Below, piece by piece: positions 1 through 6,343 of a DNA stretch of 10,185 bases. The notes beneath the pieces were generated by a model, which had not been told where the DNA came from, did not search any database, and worked only from the letters and a program-made list of their open reading frames with translations. The translations under genes and the position numbers were made by a program. Position 1 is the first letter of the stretch. The number at the start of each line of letters is the position of its first letter. The stretch spans positions 1-10,185 of the forward strand of contig JAMDCN010000161.1 in the NCBI GenBank assembly GCA_023489025.1, written 5' to 3'. Source of the DNA: Deltaproteobacteria bacterium. GTDB lineage: Bacteria > Desulfobacterota_E > Deferrimicrobia > Deferrimicrobiales > Deferrimicrobiaceae.

Positions 1-61
1 TGTCCATCGGCAAGAGCAAGGCGACGAAGACGTAGATCATGTTGAAGCGCGTCTTATCCAT
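1..61 (-). CDS. N-terminus of an FtsH-like membrane protease (partial, runs off the left edge)
   Basis: Only the first 20 codons are present; the gene continues beyond base 1. The start (MDKTRFNMIYVFVALLL) has a short charged head with a T-x-F-N motif running straight into a hydrophobic helix. This resembles the first transmembrane segment of many FtsH AAA+ zinc proteases. A strong Shine-Dalgarno (GGGAGGAGG on the minus strand, about 71-80) lies roughly 10 bases before the ATG and supports the start. It follows htpX on the same strand, and FtsH and HtpX cooperate in E. coli in degrading damaged inner-membrane proteins, which fits. No catalytic domain is visible, so the family call rests on a short N-terminal resemblance plus context. 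Another small membrane protein cannot be excluded. Confidence 0.45.
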   Translation of the reverse strand, partial: MDKTRFNMIYVFVALLLPMD

Positions 62-81
62 CGTTCGACAACCTCCTCCCG

Positions 82-273
82 GCCTCAGTGCTGCGTTTCA
101 CAATTACGCCTGCATTCGAGCGCCGCTGCATCCGCTCCGGCTGCGTTGCGCTCCTTGCGCCGTACTTAACAGTACGCCTCAGTCGCGCGCCTTGCCGGAC
201 CGGCGCATCGACGCTCTCGGTGCGGTATCGAAATAATATACGTCGCCGTAATTATGAAGCGCAGCACTTAGGC
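82..273. repeat. 192-bp foldback (MITE-like) repeat element with 27-bp imperfect terminal inverted repeats
   Basis: The left arm at 82-108 (beginning gcctcagtgctgcg) and the right arm at 247-273 are inverted copies matching at 24 of 27 positions. Nested nearly at the centre is a perfect hairpin, CGTACT-taac-AGTACG (161-176), flanked by GC-rich segments with partial complementarity, so the whole element can fold on itself. It fills the gap between htpX and the FtsH-like gene. Its right arm contains the TAA stop (268-270) and last codon of htpX. The left arm stops just short of the Shine-Dalgarno of the downstream gene. I see no clear target-site duplication. The core resembles, from memory, a class of dispersed GTACT/AGTAC repeats in proteobacterial genomes. 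Copy number cannot be judged from this window. Confidence 0.7.
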
Positions 274-1143
274 TGCCGACTTGGTGGGAACTCGCATGAT
301 GTTTGTCGAGAGCTCCCGCAGGCGACGGATGCGCAGCCGGACCGGCGGATGCGTCGAGAAGAGACTTTGAAGCCCCTCGGAGCCGGCAAAGGGATTCACG
401 ATGAACAGGCTGGCCATGGCCGGTTCGGTATGCGACGGGATGCGTTCGGCACTCCGGGCAAGTCTCTCGAGCGCCTTGGCCAGGGCATCGGGATCCCCCG
501 AGATCCGCGCGCCGGTTTCGTCGGCATGGTACTCACGGGACCGCGATATGCCGAGCTGGACGAGGACCGCTGCCACCGGAGCGACGAGGGCAAACAGGAT
601 GCCGCTTCCCCCCGCTCCCCTTCCCCCGTCCTGGTTTCCGCCGCCGAAGAGGGCCGAATAACTCAAGACGTGCGCCATATAGGTCACCGCTGTGGCGATG
701 GCGGCCGCTATGGTGGAAAGGAGAATGTCACGATTCTTGATATGGGCGATTTCGTGGGCGAGAACGCCCCGCAGCTCCCTCTCGTTGAGCAGGTCCAAAA
801 GGCCCGAGGTCACCGCCACGACGCCGTGCTTCGGGTTCCTGCCGGTGGCGAACGCGTTGGCATGGGGATCATTTGTCGCGAAGATCCGGGGCTTGGGAAT
901 CTGGGCCTGCAGAGCGAGCTCGCCGACCATTCGGTGAAGATCCGGCGCTTGTTGCGGGGTGATCTCCTTGGCGCCTTGCACGGCAAGAACGATCCGGTCC
1001 GAGAAGAAATACGCACCGAGATTCATCAGGAGCGCAATCGCCGTGAACAGGTACAGGTAGCCTGTCCCGAGGAAGCCCCCGGTCCAAACGAGAATGGCCG
1101 ACAGGACGCCGAGCAACACGATGGTTTTGATTTGGTTCTTCAT
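268..1143 (-). CDS. htpX: HtpX membrane zinc metalloprotease (M48 family)
   Basis: This is a membrane-bound endopeptidase that, in characterised relatives, degrades misfolded inner-membrane proteins alongside FtsH. The 291-residue product has two N-terminal transmembrane segments (about 5-25 and 28-47). The zinc-binding HEIAH motif is at residues 130-134, and two further hydrophobic segments lie at about 141-160 and 181-199. The third zinc ligand, Glu204, is in the SREYHAD motif. All catalytic residues and the full family length are present, so it should be active. A Shine-Dalgarno GGAGG lies 8 bases before the ATG. A glycine-rich loop at about 166-181 is a small variable insertion. The gene is divergent from an NhaR-like regulator and upstream of an FtsH-like gene. 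Its last codon and stop lie inside the right arm of a foldback repeat. Confidence 0.95.
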   Translation of the reverse strand: MKNQIKTIVLLGVLSAILVWTGGFLGTGYLYLFTAIALLMNLGAYFFSDRIVLAVQGAKEITPQQAPDLHRMVGELALQAQIPKPRIFATNDPHANAFATGRNPKHGVVAVTSGLLDLLNERELRGVLAHEIAHIKNRDILLSTIAAAIATAVTYMAHVLSYSALFGGGNQDGGRGAGGSGILFALVAPVAAVLVQLGISRSREYHADETGARISGDPDALAKALERLARSAERIPSHTEPAMASLFIVNPFAGSEGLQSLFSTHPPVRLRIRRLRELSTNIMRVPTKSAA

Positions 1144-1181
1144 ATCGCTTTCCTCCCTGGCGATGACGTCTTCATGTGTCC

Positions 1182-1211
1182 ATTCTCATCGTCCGGACCA
1201 TACATGGTCAA
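1182..1211 (-). promoter_or_regulatory. Candidate htpX promoter overlapped by a 14-bp dyad
   Basis: On the minus strand TTGACC (1211-1206) is followed after 18 bases by GAGAAT (1187-1182), a plausible sigma-70 pair upstream of htpX. The dyad GACCAT-ac-ATGGTC (1196-1209) overlaps the -35 element and could be an operator. Neither was tested; the -10 is only a moderate match. Confidence 0.3.
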
Positions 1212-1225
1212 ATAGATAGTTTGGA

Positions 1226-1249
1226 TAGAATTCATCGGTTTATTCGATG
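1226..1249 (+). promoter_or_regulatory. Candidate nhaR -10 box and CATCG-N7-CGATG dyad
   Basis: TAGAAT at 1226-1231 matches five of six positions of the -10 consensus and lies about 33 bases before the nhaR start; no good -35 precedes it. Immediately downstream, CATCG-N7-CGATG (1233-1249) forms a spaced inverted repeat near the expected transcription start. That position suits autoregulation, but LysR sites are usually T-N11-A dyads, so the assignment is weak. Confidence 0.25.
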
Positions 1250-1263
1250 TATTATCGAGGGGT

Positions 1264-2157
1264 ATGGAATGGCTGAACTATCATCACCTTCTCTATTTCT
1301 GGGTTGTGGCGCGGGAGGGGAGCATCGCTCGGGCCTGCGAGCAGCTTCGCCTTGCCCAGCCGACCATCAGCGGCCAGATCCGGGCGCTTGAGAACTCCCT
1401 CAACGAGAAACTCTTCGCCCGGTCGGGACGGAACCTGGCGCTCACCGAGGTGGGGCGGGTCGTCTTCCGTTATGCGGAGGAGATCTTTTCCCTGGGCAGG
1501 GAGTTGACGGACACCTTAAAGGGGAGGCCGACGGGGCGGCCGCTGCGTCTTCTTGTCGGAGTGGCCGACGTCCTGCCCAAGCTGGTGGCCCATCGGCTCC
1601 TGGATCCCGTCTTTCATCTGCCGCACCCCCCGAAAATCATCGCGCTGGAAGGCAAGCCGGACCGCCTGCTGGCGGAGCTTGCCGTTCATGGGCTGGATGT
1701 CGTCCTGACGGATGCGCCCATCGGGCCGTCCATCAAGGTCCGCGCTTTCAATCACCTGCTCGTCGATTCTCCCGTTTCCTTGTTTGCCGCCCCGCGCTTG
1801 GCCACGGTATACCGCCGGGGGTTCCCCCGCTCTCTCGACGGCGCCCCTTTCCTGTTGCCGACGGCGAATACGGCGCGGCGGCGGAACCTTGAGCAATGGT
1901 TCGATGCCGAGGGGGTCCATCCCGTGGTCGTGGGAGAATTCGAGGACAGCGCCCTGCTAGAGGTCTTCGGCCACGAGGGGCACGGCCTGTTTGCCGCCCC
2001 CTCCCTCATCGAGTCGGAGGTCCGGCGGCAATATCGAGTCCAGGTAATCGCGCGGCTGGAGTCTGTCCGTGATCGTTTCTACGCCATCTCCATCGAGAGA
2101 AAACTCAAGCATCCCGCCGTGGTCGCGATTTCCGAGGCGGCGCGTCTTCCGAGATGA
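1264..2157 (+). CDS. nhaR: LysR-family transcriptional regulator, NhaR-like
   Basis: The 297-residue protein begins MEWLNYHHLLYFWVVAREGS, very close to the hallmark N-terminus of NhaR (INYNHLYYFW...EGS). The LysR winged helix-turn-helix covers about residues 5-62, with the recognition region SIARACEQLRLAQPTISGQ. The rest matches NhaR's effector domain, including GVADVLPKL, VVLTDAPIG and GEFEDSALLEVFGHEGHGLFAAPSL near the end. In E. coli NhaR activates the Na+/H+ antiporter gene nhaA in response to sodium and also acts on osmC and pga genes. No antiporter is in this window; the divergent neighbour is htpX. The start is fixed by the conserved N-terminus, although the GAGGGG ribosome site (1257-1262) is only one base from the ATG, unusually close, so translation may be inefficient. 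Confidence 0.88.
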   Translation: MEWLNYHHLLYFWVVAREGSIARACEQLRLAQPTISGQIRALENSLNEKLFARSGRNLALTEVGRVVFRYAEEIFSLGRELTDTLKGRPTGRPLRLLVGVADVLPKLVAHRLLDPVFHLPHPPKIIALEGKPDRLLAELAVHGLDVVLTDAPIGPSIKVRAFNHLLVDSPVSLFAAPRLATVYRRGFPRSLDGAPFLLPTANTARRRNLEQWFDAEGVHPVVVGEFEDSALLEVFGHEGHGLFAAPSLIESEVRRQYRVQVIARLESVRDRFYAISIERKLKHPAVVAISEAARLPR

Positions 2158-2211
2158 CATCCCCGGTGTCTTTCTCCCAGAAGATACATGCCCGGATAAT
2201 CCCCGGCCGGG

Positions 2212-3501
2212 TCAATTCTTCCGGATTGGCGAGGCGAGGACCTTGTCGATCCGGTTCCCGTCCATGTCCACCACCTCGAAACGCCATCCATGCCATGAAA
2301 AATGATCCGCTACCGCGGGAATCCTCCCCAGACGCATCAGGATGAAACCGCTCAACGTATGGTAAGTGCCCGATTCCTCCTCGGGGAACCCCGCTTCGGG
2401 AAACAGTTCCCTGAATTTATCCACCGGAAGCATGCCGTCCAGCAGCCAGGAACCGTCTTCCCTTCGGACGGCCAAGGGCTCCGCCGGTTCCCCCTCCGAA
2501 GGAATATCTCCTACGATGGATTCGAGGACGTCGTGGATCGTGACCAGTCCCTGGACGTCCCCGTACTCATCCACGACGAACGCCACATGCCGGCCGCTCT
2601 TCTTGAACATTTCTAGCAATTTCATGGCGGTAGCGGTTTCCGGGATAAATAGCGCGGGCTTCAGCGAGGAAAGAAGGTCGAAGGATTCCCCGGAAAGGGA
2701 ACGGCGGAGAAGATCCTTGGCGTGGACGACGCCAAGAACATGGGCGATCCCCCCTCGGCATACCGGCATGACAGAATGCGCACTGTCCAGGATCTTGCAG
2801 CGGATGTCGTCGAAGGAGTCCTCCACGTCGAGGTAGATAACATCCCCCCGCGGCATCATGATGGACCCGATTCGCCGCTGGTCCAGCCGGAACACGTTCG
2901 CGACGAGTTGTTGTTCCTCCTTCTCGAAGACCCCCGCTTCCGCCCCTTGCTCCATCATGACCTTGATTTCCTCCTCCGTAACAGGAGGAGTTGACATAGG
3001 GCGGACGCCGAGGACCTTCAGCACGGAATCCGTTGTAACACTCAAGAACCAGACGAGAGGATGGGCGGCTTTCGCGAGTAGGCGCATCGGCCGAGCGATC
3101 ATAACGGCGATTCCCTCGGGGTTACGGAGGGCGATCCGCTTCGGGACGAGTTCCCCGAGGATCAGCGAAATAAACGTGATGGCCACGACCACAATGGCCA
3201 ACGCGATTGTCTCCGCATGAGGGGCGAGGGCCGGCACCCGGGCGATTCGACCCGATATTTCCACGGCGACTGTCGCTTCTCCAAAGGCACCGCTCAAGAT
3301 GCCGATCAGGGTAATGCCGACCTGGATCGCCGAGAGGAAATGACCCGGTTTCGCGGCCAGCTCCAACGCCACTCCGGCCCCGGCCTTGCCTTCGTCCACC
3401 CATTGTTGCAGCCGTGTTTTACGGGACGAGACGACGGCGATCTCGGACATGGCGAAAAGGCCATTCAGAAGAATGAGAAGAAAGAGAAAGAGAAATTCCA
3501 T
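2212..3501 (-). CDS. CorC/HlyC-type CNNM transmembrane and CBS-domain protein
   Basis: This 429-residue inner-membrane protein has the standard hemolysin-C/CorC (YtfL/PaeA/TlyC) architecture. An N-terminal CNNM (DUF21) domain covers about 1-175, with hydrophobic segments near 1-20, 60-80 and 97-120 and the signature FAMSEIAVVSSRKTRL. A pair of CBS domains spans about 205-330 (IMMPRGDVIYLDVED, HVAFVVDEYGDVQGLVTIHD). A C-terminal CorC_HlyC domain covers about 340-425 and ends ILMRLGRIPAVADHF...DMDGNRIDKV. Characterised relatives are implicated in Mg2+/Co2+ or polyamine export; the substrate here is unknown. The gene is convergent with nhaR, with a 54-base gap between them. The ribosome site before the ATG is weak (GGGGCG). 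A perfect TATAAT lies just upstream, at the edge of a transposase remnant. Confidence 0.9.
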   Translation of the reverse strand: MEFLFLFLLILLNGLFAMSEIAVVSSRKTRLQQWVDEGKAGAGVALELAAKPGHFLSAIQVGITLIGILSGAFGEATVAVEISGRIARVPALAPHAETIALAIVVVAITFISLILGELVPKRIALRNPEGIAVMIARPMRLLAKAAHPLVWFLSVTTDSVLKVLGVRPMSTPPVTEEEIKVMMEQGAEAGVFEKEEQQLVANVFRLDQRRIGSIMMPRGDVIYLDVEDSFDDIRCKILDSAHSVMPVCRGGIAHVLGVVHAKDLLRRSLSGESFDLLSSLKPALFIPETATAMKLLEMFKKSGRHVAFVVDEYGDVQGLVTIHDVLESIVGDIPSEGEPAEPLAVRREDGSWLLDGMLPVDKFRELFPEAGFPEEESGTYHTLSGFILMRLGRIPAVADHFSWHGWRFEVVDMDGNRIDKVLASPIRKN

Positions 3502-3533
3502 TGGGATCGCCCCGCGATGATGGAGATGGTCCG

Positions 3534-3539
3534 ATTATA
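3534..3539 (-). promoter_or_regulatory. Consensus -10 box (TATAAT) for the CorC-like gene
   Basis: A perfect TATAAT on the minus strand ends 32 bases before the ATG of the CorC-like gene, giving an expected leader of about 25 bases. No convincing -35 lies 16-18 bases upstream (CTGCCC at 17), so the promoter may be activator-dependent or weak. The box overlaps the stop codon of the transposase remnant (TAA, 3537-3535). Confidence 0.4.
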
Positions 3540-4021
3540 CCGGTTTTACCGGATCGGGCAGCGTGAACAGCTCCCGCGAGATCATCCGCTCCCTGAGAAG
3601 CAGGGCCAGGACGTTGGCTTGGAACAGGCCCCGCAGGACGGCGGCATCGAAGGTGGGGGAGTGGACGAAACTCCCGTCCATCCGGAAGGCCCCAGCGGAA
3701 ATAAGTAAGGACATGCAGGTGGGAATTCCAGTTGAGGAACTCCCCGGCCGTCTGGATGGAGACGATGGCGCCGTGGAGGGCGTCGTCTCCCGTATCTTCC
3801 CGGAGGAACGCGGAAAGAGCCTTCCAGGCGCACAGGGAGAGTTTGGCAAGAAGGCATCGCCGGTTCCGGAAAGCCGGGCGCAAGCCCTTGGGGAGTGCGA
3901 AGACGAGGTGCCGGTGCGGGACGGGGCGGATCACCTGCTCCCGGACGAACTCAACCCACAGGGTTGCGCGTTTTGCGGAGCAAGACGGGCAGAACCCCCG
4001 CTGCGACGAAATCAGCCGGCA
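3535..4021 (-). pseudogene. IS91-family (Y2-type) transposase remnant, truncated at both ends and frameshifted
   Basis: Translation of the minus strand from 4021 gives LISSQRGFCPSCSAKR, the zinc-finger end of an IS91-family transposase. Next comes PVPHRHLVFALPKGLRPAF, and then NWNSHLHVL from the HLH region. At that point the frame breaks: TAAGTAAG on the plus strand (3702-3709) is a 4-bp tandem duplication. Removing one copy restores ISAGAFRMDGSFVHSPTFD and LFQANVLALLLRERMISREL, which continue the family. About 160 residues remain of a family that usually has about 300-500. Upstream the frame meets a TAA at 4024-4022. Downstream it diverges after SREL and stops at 3535. It cannot encode an active transposase. 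No flanking target sequence or end could be defined. Confidence 0.8.
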
Positions 4022-4056
4022 TTACCCGCCCCGGCGGCGGGGTAACTGCCGTTTTT
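4017..4056 (+). terminator. Rho-independent terminator-like hairpin on the plus strand
   Basis: CGGCA-TTACCC (4017-4027) pairs with GGGTAA-c-TGCCG (4040-4051), giving 11 base pairs with a one-base bulge. The loop is GC-rich and can pair further (CCCCG/CGGGG). The hairpin is followed directly by TTTTT. The shape is that of an intrinsic terminator for plus-strand transcription, but no plus-strand gene lies upstream. On the minus strand it sits downstream of the OYE gene and may help end that transcript, though no T-run follows it in that direction. Confidence 0.5.
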
Positions 4057-4096
4057 AGGATCATATGCTTCCTTGGATCGTTCGGAGTAAGGCTCT

Positions 4097-5182
4097 TCAG
4101 CTCGCCGACGGATAGTCGGTGTAACCTTCTTCGCCGGGCGTATAGAACGTGTTCGGATCCGGCTGGGCAAGGGCCGCGCCGTCCTTGAGCCGTTGCACAA
4201 GATCAGGGTTCGCCAGGAAGGGCCGCCCGAAAGCCACGAGGTCGCCCTTGCCCGCACTCAGATCCGACTCGGCCCGCGCGCCGTCGTAGCCGCCCGACAG
4301 AATTATCGCGCCGCGAAAGGTGTCGCGTATCCTGGACTTCACGGCCGCAGGCACTTCGGGCGCCCCCATAGAGCTGTGATCCACAATGTGGATGTAGGCG
4401 AGGCCAAGCTGCGAGAATTTACCTGCGAGATATTCATACAACTCCGCCATATCTGTATCCGGGAGCATGTCATTGAATACGCCGTAGGGCGAGAGACGGA
4501 TGCCGGTGCGTGCCGCGCCGATGCGGCTTGAGACTGCTTTCGCAACATCGATGGCGAAGCGAGTGCGATTCTCGACCGAACCTCCCCATCGGTCCGTGCG
4601 TTGGTTGCTCGCGGTGTTGAGGAACTGATCGATCAGGTAACCGTTCGCCCCGTGCAGTTCCACGCCGTCGAAACCGGCCTCGATCGCCAGCACGGCACTC
4701 GCCGAGAACTGCTCGACGGCGTGCCCGATGTCGGTCTCCGTCATCGCGGCGGGTACTGGGTAGGGCTGCATACCCTGCTGGTCCGTCCACATCGTGCCCG
4801 ATAGACCGACAGCGGAGGGTGCGACCAAGTGCGCTCCATCCGGCATGTTCAGCGGGTGCGACACACGCCCCGTGTGCATGAGTTGCACGAAGATGCGCCC
4901 GCCGCGCCCATGTACGGCCTGCGTCACCTTGCGCCACGCGGCGACGTGGGCCTGTGTGTACAGGCCGGGAATGCGTGCGTAACCCAAGCCGTCCGAGGAG
5001 GGCGATGTACCTTCCGTGATGATGAGTCCTGCCGCCGCGCGCTGTTCGTAATACGTACCCATCGGATCCGTGGGCACGTGTTCGGCGGTGGAACGGCAGC
5101 GGGTCATCGGGGCCATGACAACCCGGTTACGCAGCCGCAGTGCCCCAAGCTCAAACGGTTCGAATAAAGACTTGCTCATCAT
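4097..5182 (-). CDS. Old-yellow-enzyme family FMN-dependent alkene reductase (NemA-like)
   Basis: This cytosolic flavoprotein reduces activated C=C bonds (enones, maleimides, quinone-like electrophiles) or nitro compounds using NAD(P)H. The 361 residues form a full TIM barrel. Visible motifs are VVMAPMTRCRS (23-31), the substrate-binding HGAN of the H-x-x-N subclass with Tyr two residues on (His187, Asn190, Tyr192), NQRTDRWGGSVENR (193-206), RLSPYGVFNDM, and the flavin-phosphate end LVAFGRPFLANPDL. The start is ambiguous between two adjacent ATGs. The first (5182) overlaps the doxX stop as ATGA; the second (5179) lies 8 bases from GGAGG. Either way translation is coupled to doxX. The open frame runs upstream to 5746, but that part only shadows doxX. 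A MarR regulator with its operators controls the pair, suggesting electrophile defence. Confidence 0.93.
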   Translation of the reverse strand: MMSKSLFEPFELGALRLRNRVVMAPMTRCRSTAEHVPTDPMGTYYEQRAAAGLIITEGTSPSSDGLGYARIPGLYTQAHVAAWRKVTQAVHGRGGRIFVQLMHTGRVSHPLNMPDGAHLVAPSAVGLSGTMWTDQQGMQPYPVPAAMTETDIGHAVEQFSASAVLAIEAGFDGVELHGANGYLIDQFLNTASNQRTDRWGGSVENRTRFAIDVAKAVSSRIGAARTGIRLSPYGVFNDMLPDTDMAELYEYLAGKFSQLGLAYIHIVDHSSMGAPEVPAAVKSRIRDTFRGAIILSGGYDGARAESDLSAGKGDLVAFGRPFLANPDLVQRLKDGAALAQPDPNTFYTPGEEGYTDYPSAS

Positions 5183-5700
5183 GATCTCCTCCAGATGATC
5201 TCCGCCAGCTTCCGGTCGATCGAGAAACTCCCCCCGCCCTTGAGAACCAGGGTGGCGGCGATCCCGATCGCCAGCAGGAAGAACTCGATTCCCTCGCCTT
5301 TCTGATTGCCGAACCAGTTCATGAAAAATCCGTGCTGCAGATGGACCGTCGTCATGGCCACCAGCATCACGGTTCCCACCGCCAAGGCCGCCATCCGGGT
5401 CAGGAACCCGGCGACCAGGGCCAGCCCCCCGAAGAACTCGGCGAGTATCGCCGCGACTCCGAGGATCCAGGGGATTCCGAGGGTGTCCGTGAAAAAACCC
5501 ACGGTCCCCGAAAAGCCGTATCCCCCGAACCACCCGAACAGCTTCTGCATTCCGTGGGGAAGGATCATAACCCCCAATGCAAGCCTTAACAGGAGGGCGG
5601 CCGGGTCGTCCGTCGTTCCGACCGCCCGCACGAACGGTTTCCACCTGCTTGCCTTTTCCGTTGTCTTCTTTTCCCTTGCCACCGCGTCCGCATTCGCCAT
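5179..5700 (-). CDS. DoxX-family inner-membrane protein
   Basis: The 173-residue product has a hydrophilic head of about 30 residues, then four predicted transmembrane segments, the usual DoxX layout. Family landmarks are LLRLALGVMILPHGMQKLFGWFGG, GVAAILAEFFGGLALVAGFLTRMAAL and a final FFLLAIGIAATLVLKGGG followed by a basic tail. DoxX-like proteins are often linked to thiol, sulfur or quinone stress; B. subtilis MhqP, a DoxX-like protein, is controlled by the MarR-type quinone sensor MhqR. The biochemical role is not settled. The start is supported by AAGGAG six bases before the ATG. The gene is first in a two-gene operon, its TGA overlapping the start of the OYE gene, and divergent from a MarR regulator. 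Confidence 0.9.
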   Translation of the reverse strand: MANADAVAREKKTTEKASRWKPFVRAVGTTDDPAALLLRLALGVMILPHGMQKLFGWFGGYGFSGTVGFFTDTLGIPWILGVAAILAEFFGGLALVAGFLTRMAALAVGTVMLVAMTTVHLQHGFFMNWFGNQKGEGIEFFLLAIGIAATLVLKGGGSFSIDRKLAEIIWRRS

Positions 5701-5730
5701 CGTGCTCTCCTTCCGCCGTCCCCGCCGGCT

Positions 5731-5750
5731 TTAGTTGTGTATGCAACTAA
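5731..5750. promoter_or_regulatory. MarR-type operator O1 (TTAGTTG-N6-CAACTAA)
   Basis: A perfect 7-bp inverted repeat with a 6-base spacer sits 30 bases upstream of the doxX start. Length and symmetry are typical of a MarR dimer site. It covers the likely -10 region of the doxX promoter, so binding should repress doxX-OYE. Confidence 0.7.
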
Positions 5751-5767
5751 GATGCGGGGCTTGCCAA
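5738..5767 (-). promoter_or_regulatory. Candidate doxX-OYE promoter
   Basis: Minus-strand TTGGCA (5767-5762), then 18 bases, then CATACA (5743-5738). The -35 is good and the -10 poor. The -10 falls within the spacer and arm of operator O1, and the -35 lies directly beside O2. Position relative to the doxX ribosome site is reasonable. Confidence 0.3.
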
Positions 5768-5787
5768 ATGGTTGCATAGACAACCAT
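5768..5787. promoter_or_regulatory. MarR-type operator O2 (ATGGTTG-N6-CAACCAT)
   Basis: This is a second perfect 7-bp inverted repeat with the same 6-base spacer as O1 and the same inner GTTG/CAAC core, centred 37 bases from O1. It lies just upstream of the marR coding region and overlaps its candidate -35, consistent with autorepression by the same regulator. Confidence 0.7.
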
Positions 5788-5800
5788 CCGGGCGTATGCT
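5772..5800 (+). promoter_or_regulatory. Candidate marR promoter (possibly leaderless transcript)
   Basis: TTGCAT (5772-5777), 17 bases, TATGCT (5795-5800). Transcription would begin at about 5806-5808, on or next to the ATG at 5808, which has no ribosome-binding site. Hexamer matches are moderate (3/6 and 4/6). Confidence 0.3.
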
Positions 5801-5807
5801 TTCGCAT

Positions 5808-6341
5808 ATGGGAAGGCTCCATCGAAAGCAGTATGACGCCTGGTCGTCGTTTCTGCGGTTTCATGCGGTTGTCACAGGACGCATCGAAAGGACGCTCTCC
5901 GAGGCCGGGGTCATCCCGTTGACCTCGTACGACATCCTCCTGGCCGTCGACGGCTCTCCCGGGAAGCGGCTGCGCATGAGCGAGATCGCGGACCGGGTGG
6001 TCCTGAGCCGAAGCGGCCTGACCCGTTCAGTGGAGAAATTGATCAAGGAAGGCTGTTTGAAGCGGGAGGGCTGCCCGGAGGACCGTCGCGGGGCGTTCGC
6101 CGTCATCACGGAAAAGGGCCGCGAGGCGCTGAAAAAAGCCTGGCCCGTCTACAGCAAGGCGATCCGGACCCATTATGCGGCCCACCTTACCGACGATGAG
6201 GCGGTGAACTTGGCCTCATGGTTCCGCCGGGCCCTCCGGAATGTCGAGGCGAAAGGATCACGGGGACAATGGTCCGGTGAGGCCGCCGTATGCGGTCCGG
6301 AAAAGGACCGTCCGGGAGCTCGCTGCCGGCCTCGCCGATAA
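5808..6341 (+). CDS. MarR-family transcriptional regulator
   Basis: The 177-residue protein has the MarR winged-helix fold. A dimerisation helix starts it (QYDAWSSFLRFHAVVTGRIERTL). The helix-turn-helix follows (LRMSEIADRVVLSRSGLTRSVEKLIKEG), then the wing with its DRRG signature (CPEDRRGAFAVITEKGREAL), and C-terminal helices. Two cysteines flank the wing (GCLKREGC) and could sense electrophiles, as in some MarR proteins, but this is inference. The arginine- and glycine-rich tail beyond about residue 145 is not typical of the family. Starts at 5796 (ATG) and 5772 (TTG) are also in frame, all without a clear ribosome site. I favour 5808 because homologues begin close to DAW and a candidate promoter abuts it. 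The gene is divergent from doxX-OYE across two matching dyads. Confidence 0.88.
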   Translation: MGRLHRKQYDAWSSFLRFHAVVTGRIERTLSEAGVIPLTSYDILLAVDGSPGKRLRMSEIADRVVLSRSGLTRSVEKLIKEGCLKREGCPEDRRGAFAVITEKGREALKKAWPVYSKAIRTHYAAHLTDDEAVNLASWFRRALRNVEAKGSRGQWSGEAAVCGPEKDRPGARCRPRR

Positions 6342-6343
6342 TC

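Noticed and set aside
88..1215. Long plus-strand open frame of 375 codons
   Set aside because: It is antisense to htpX, low in hydrophobic patterning and rich in Arg/Gly/Asp, typical of a GC-rich shadow frame.
2191..2211. CCCGG...CCGGG palindrome between nhaR and the CorC-like gene
   Set aside because: The central CCCGGCCGGG has no loop and there is no real T-run, so it is not a convincing terminator.
5183..5746. N-terminal extension of the OYE frame back to 5746
   Set aside because: It overlaps the well-supported doxX gene in another frame, and family homology begins at the MSKSLFEPF start, which has its own ribosome site.
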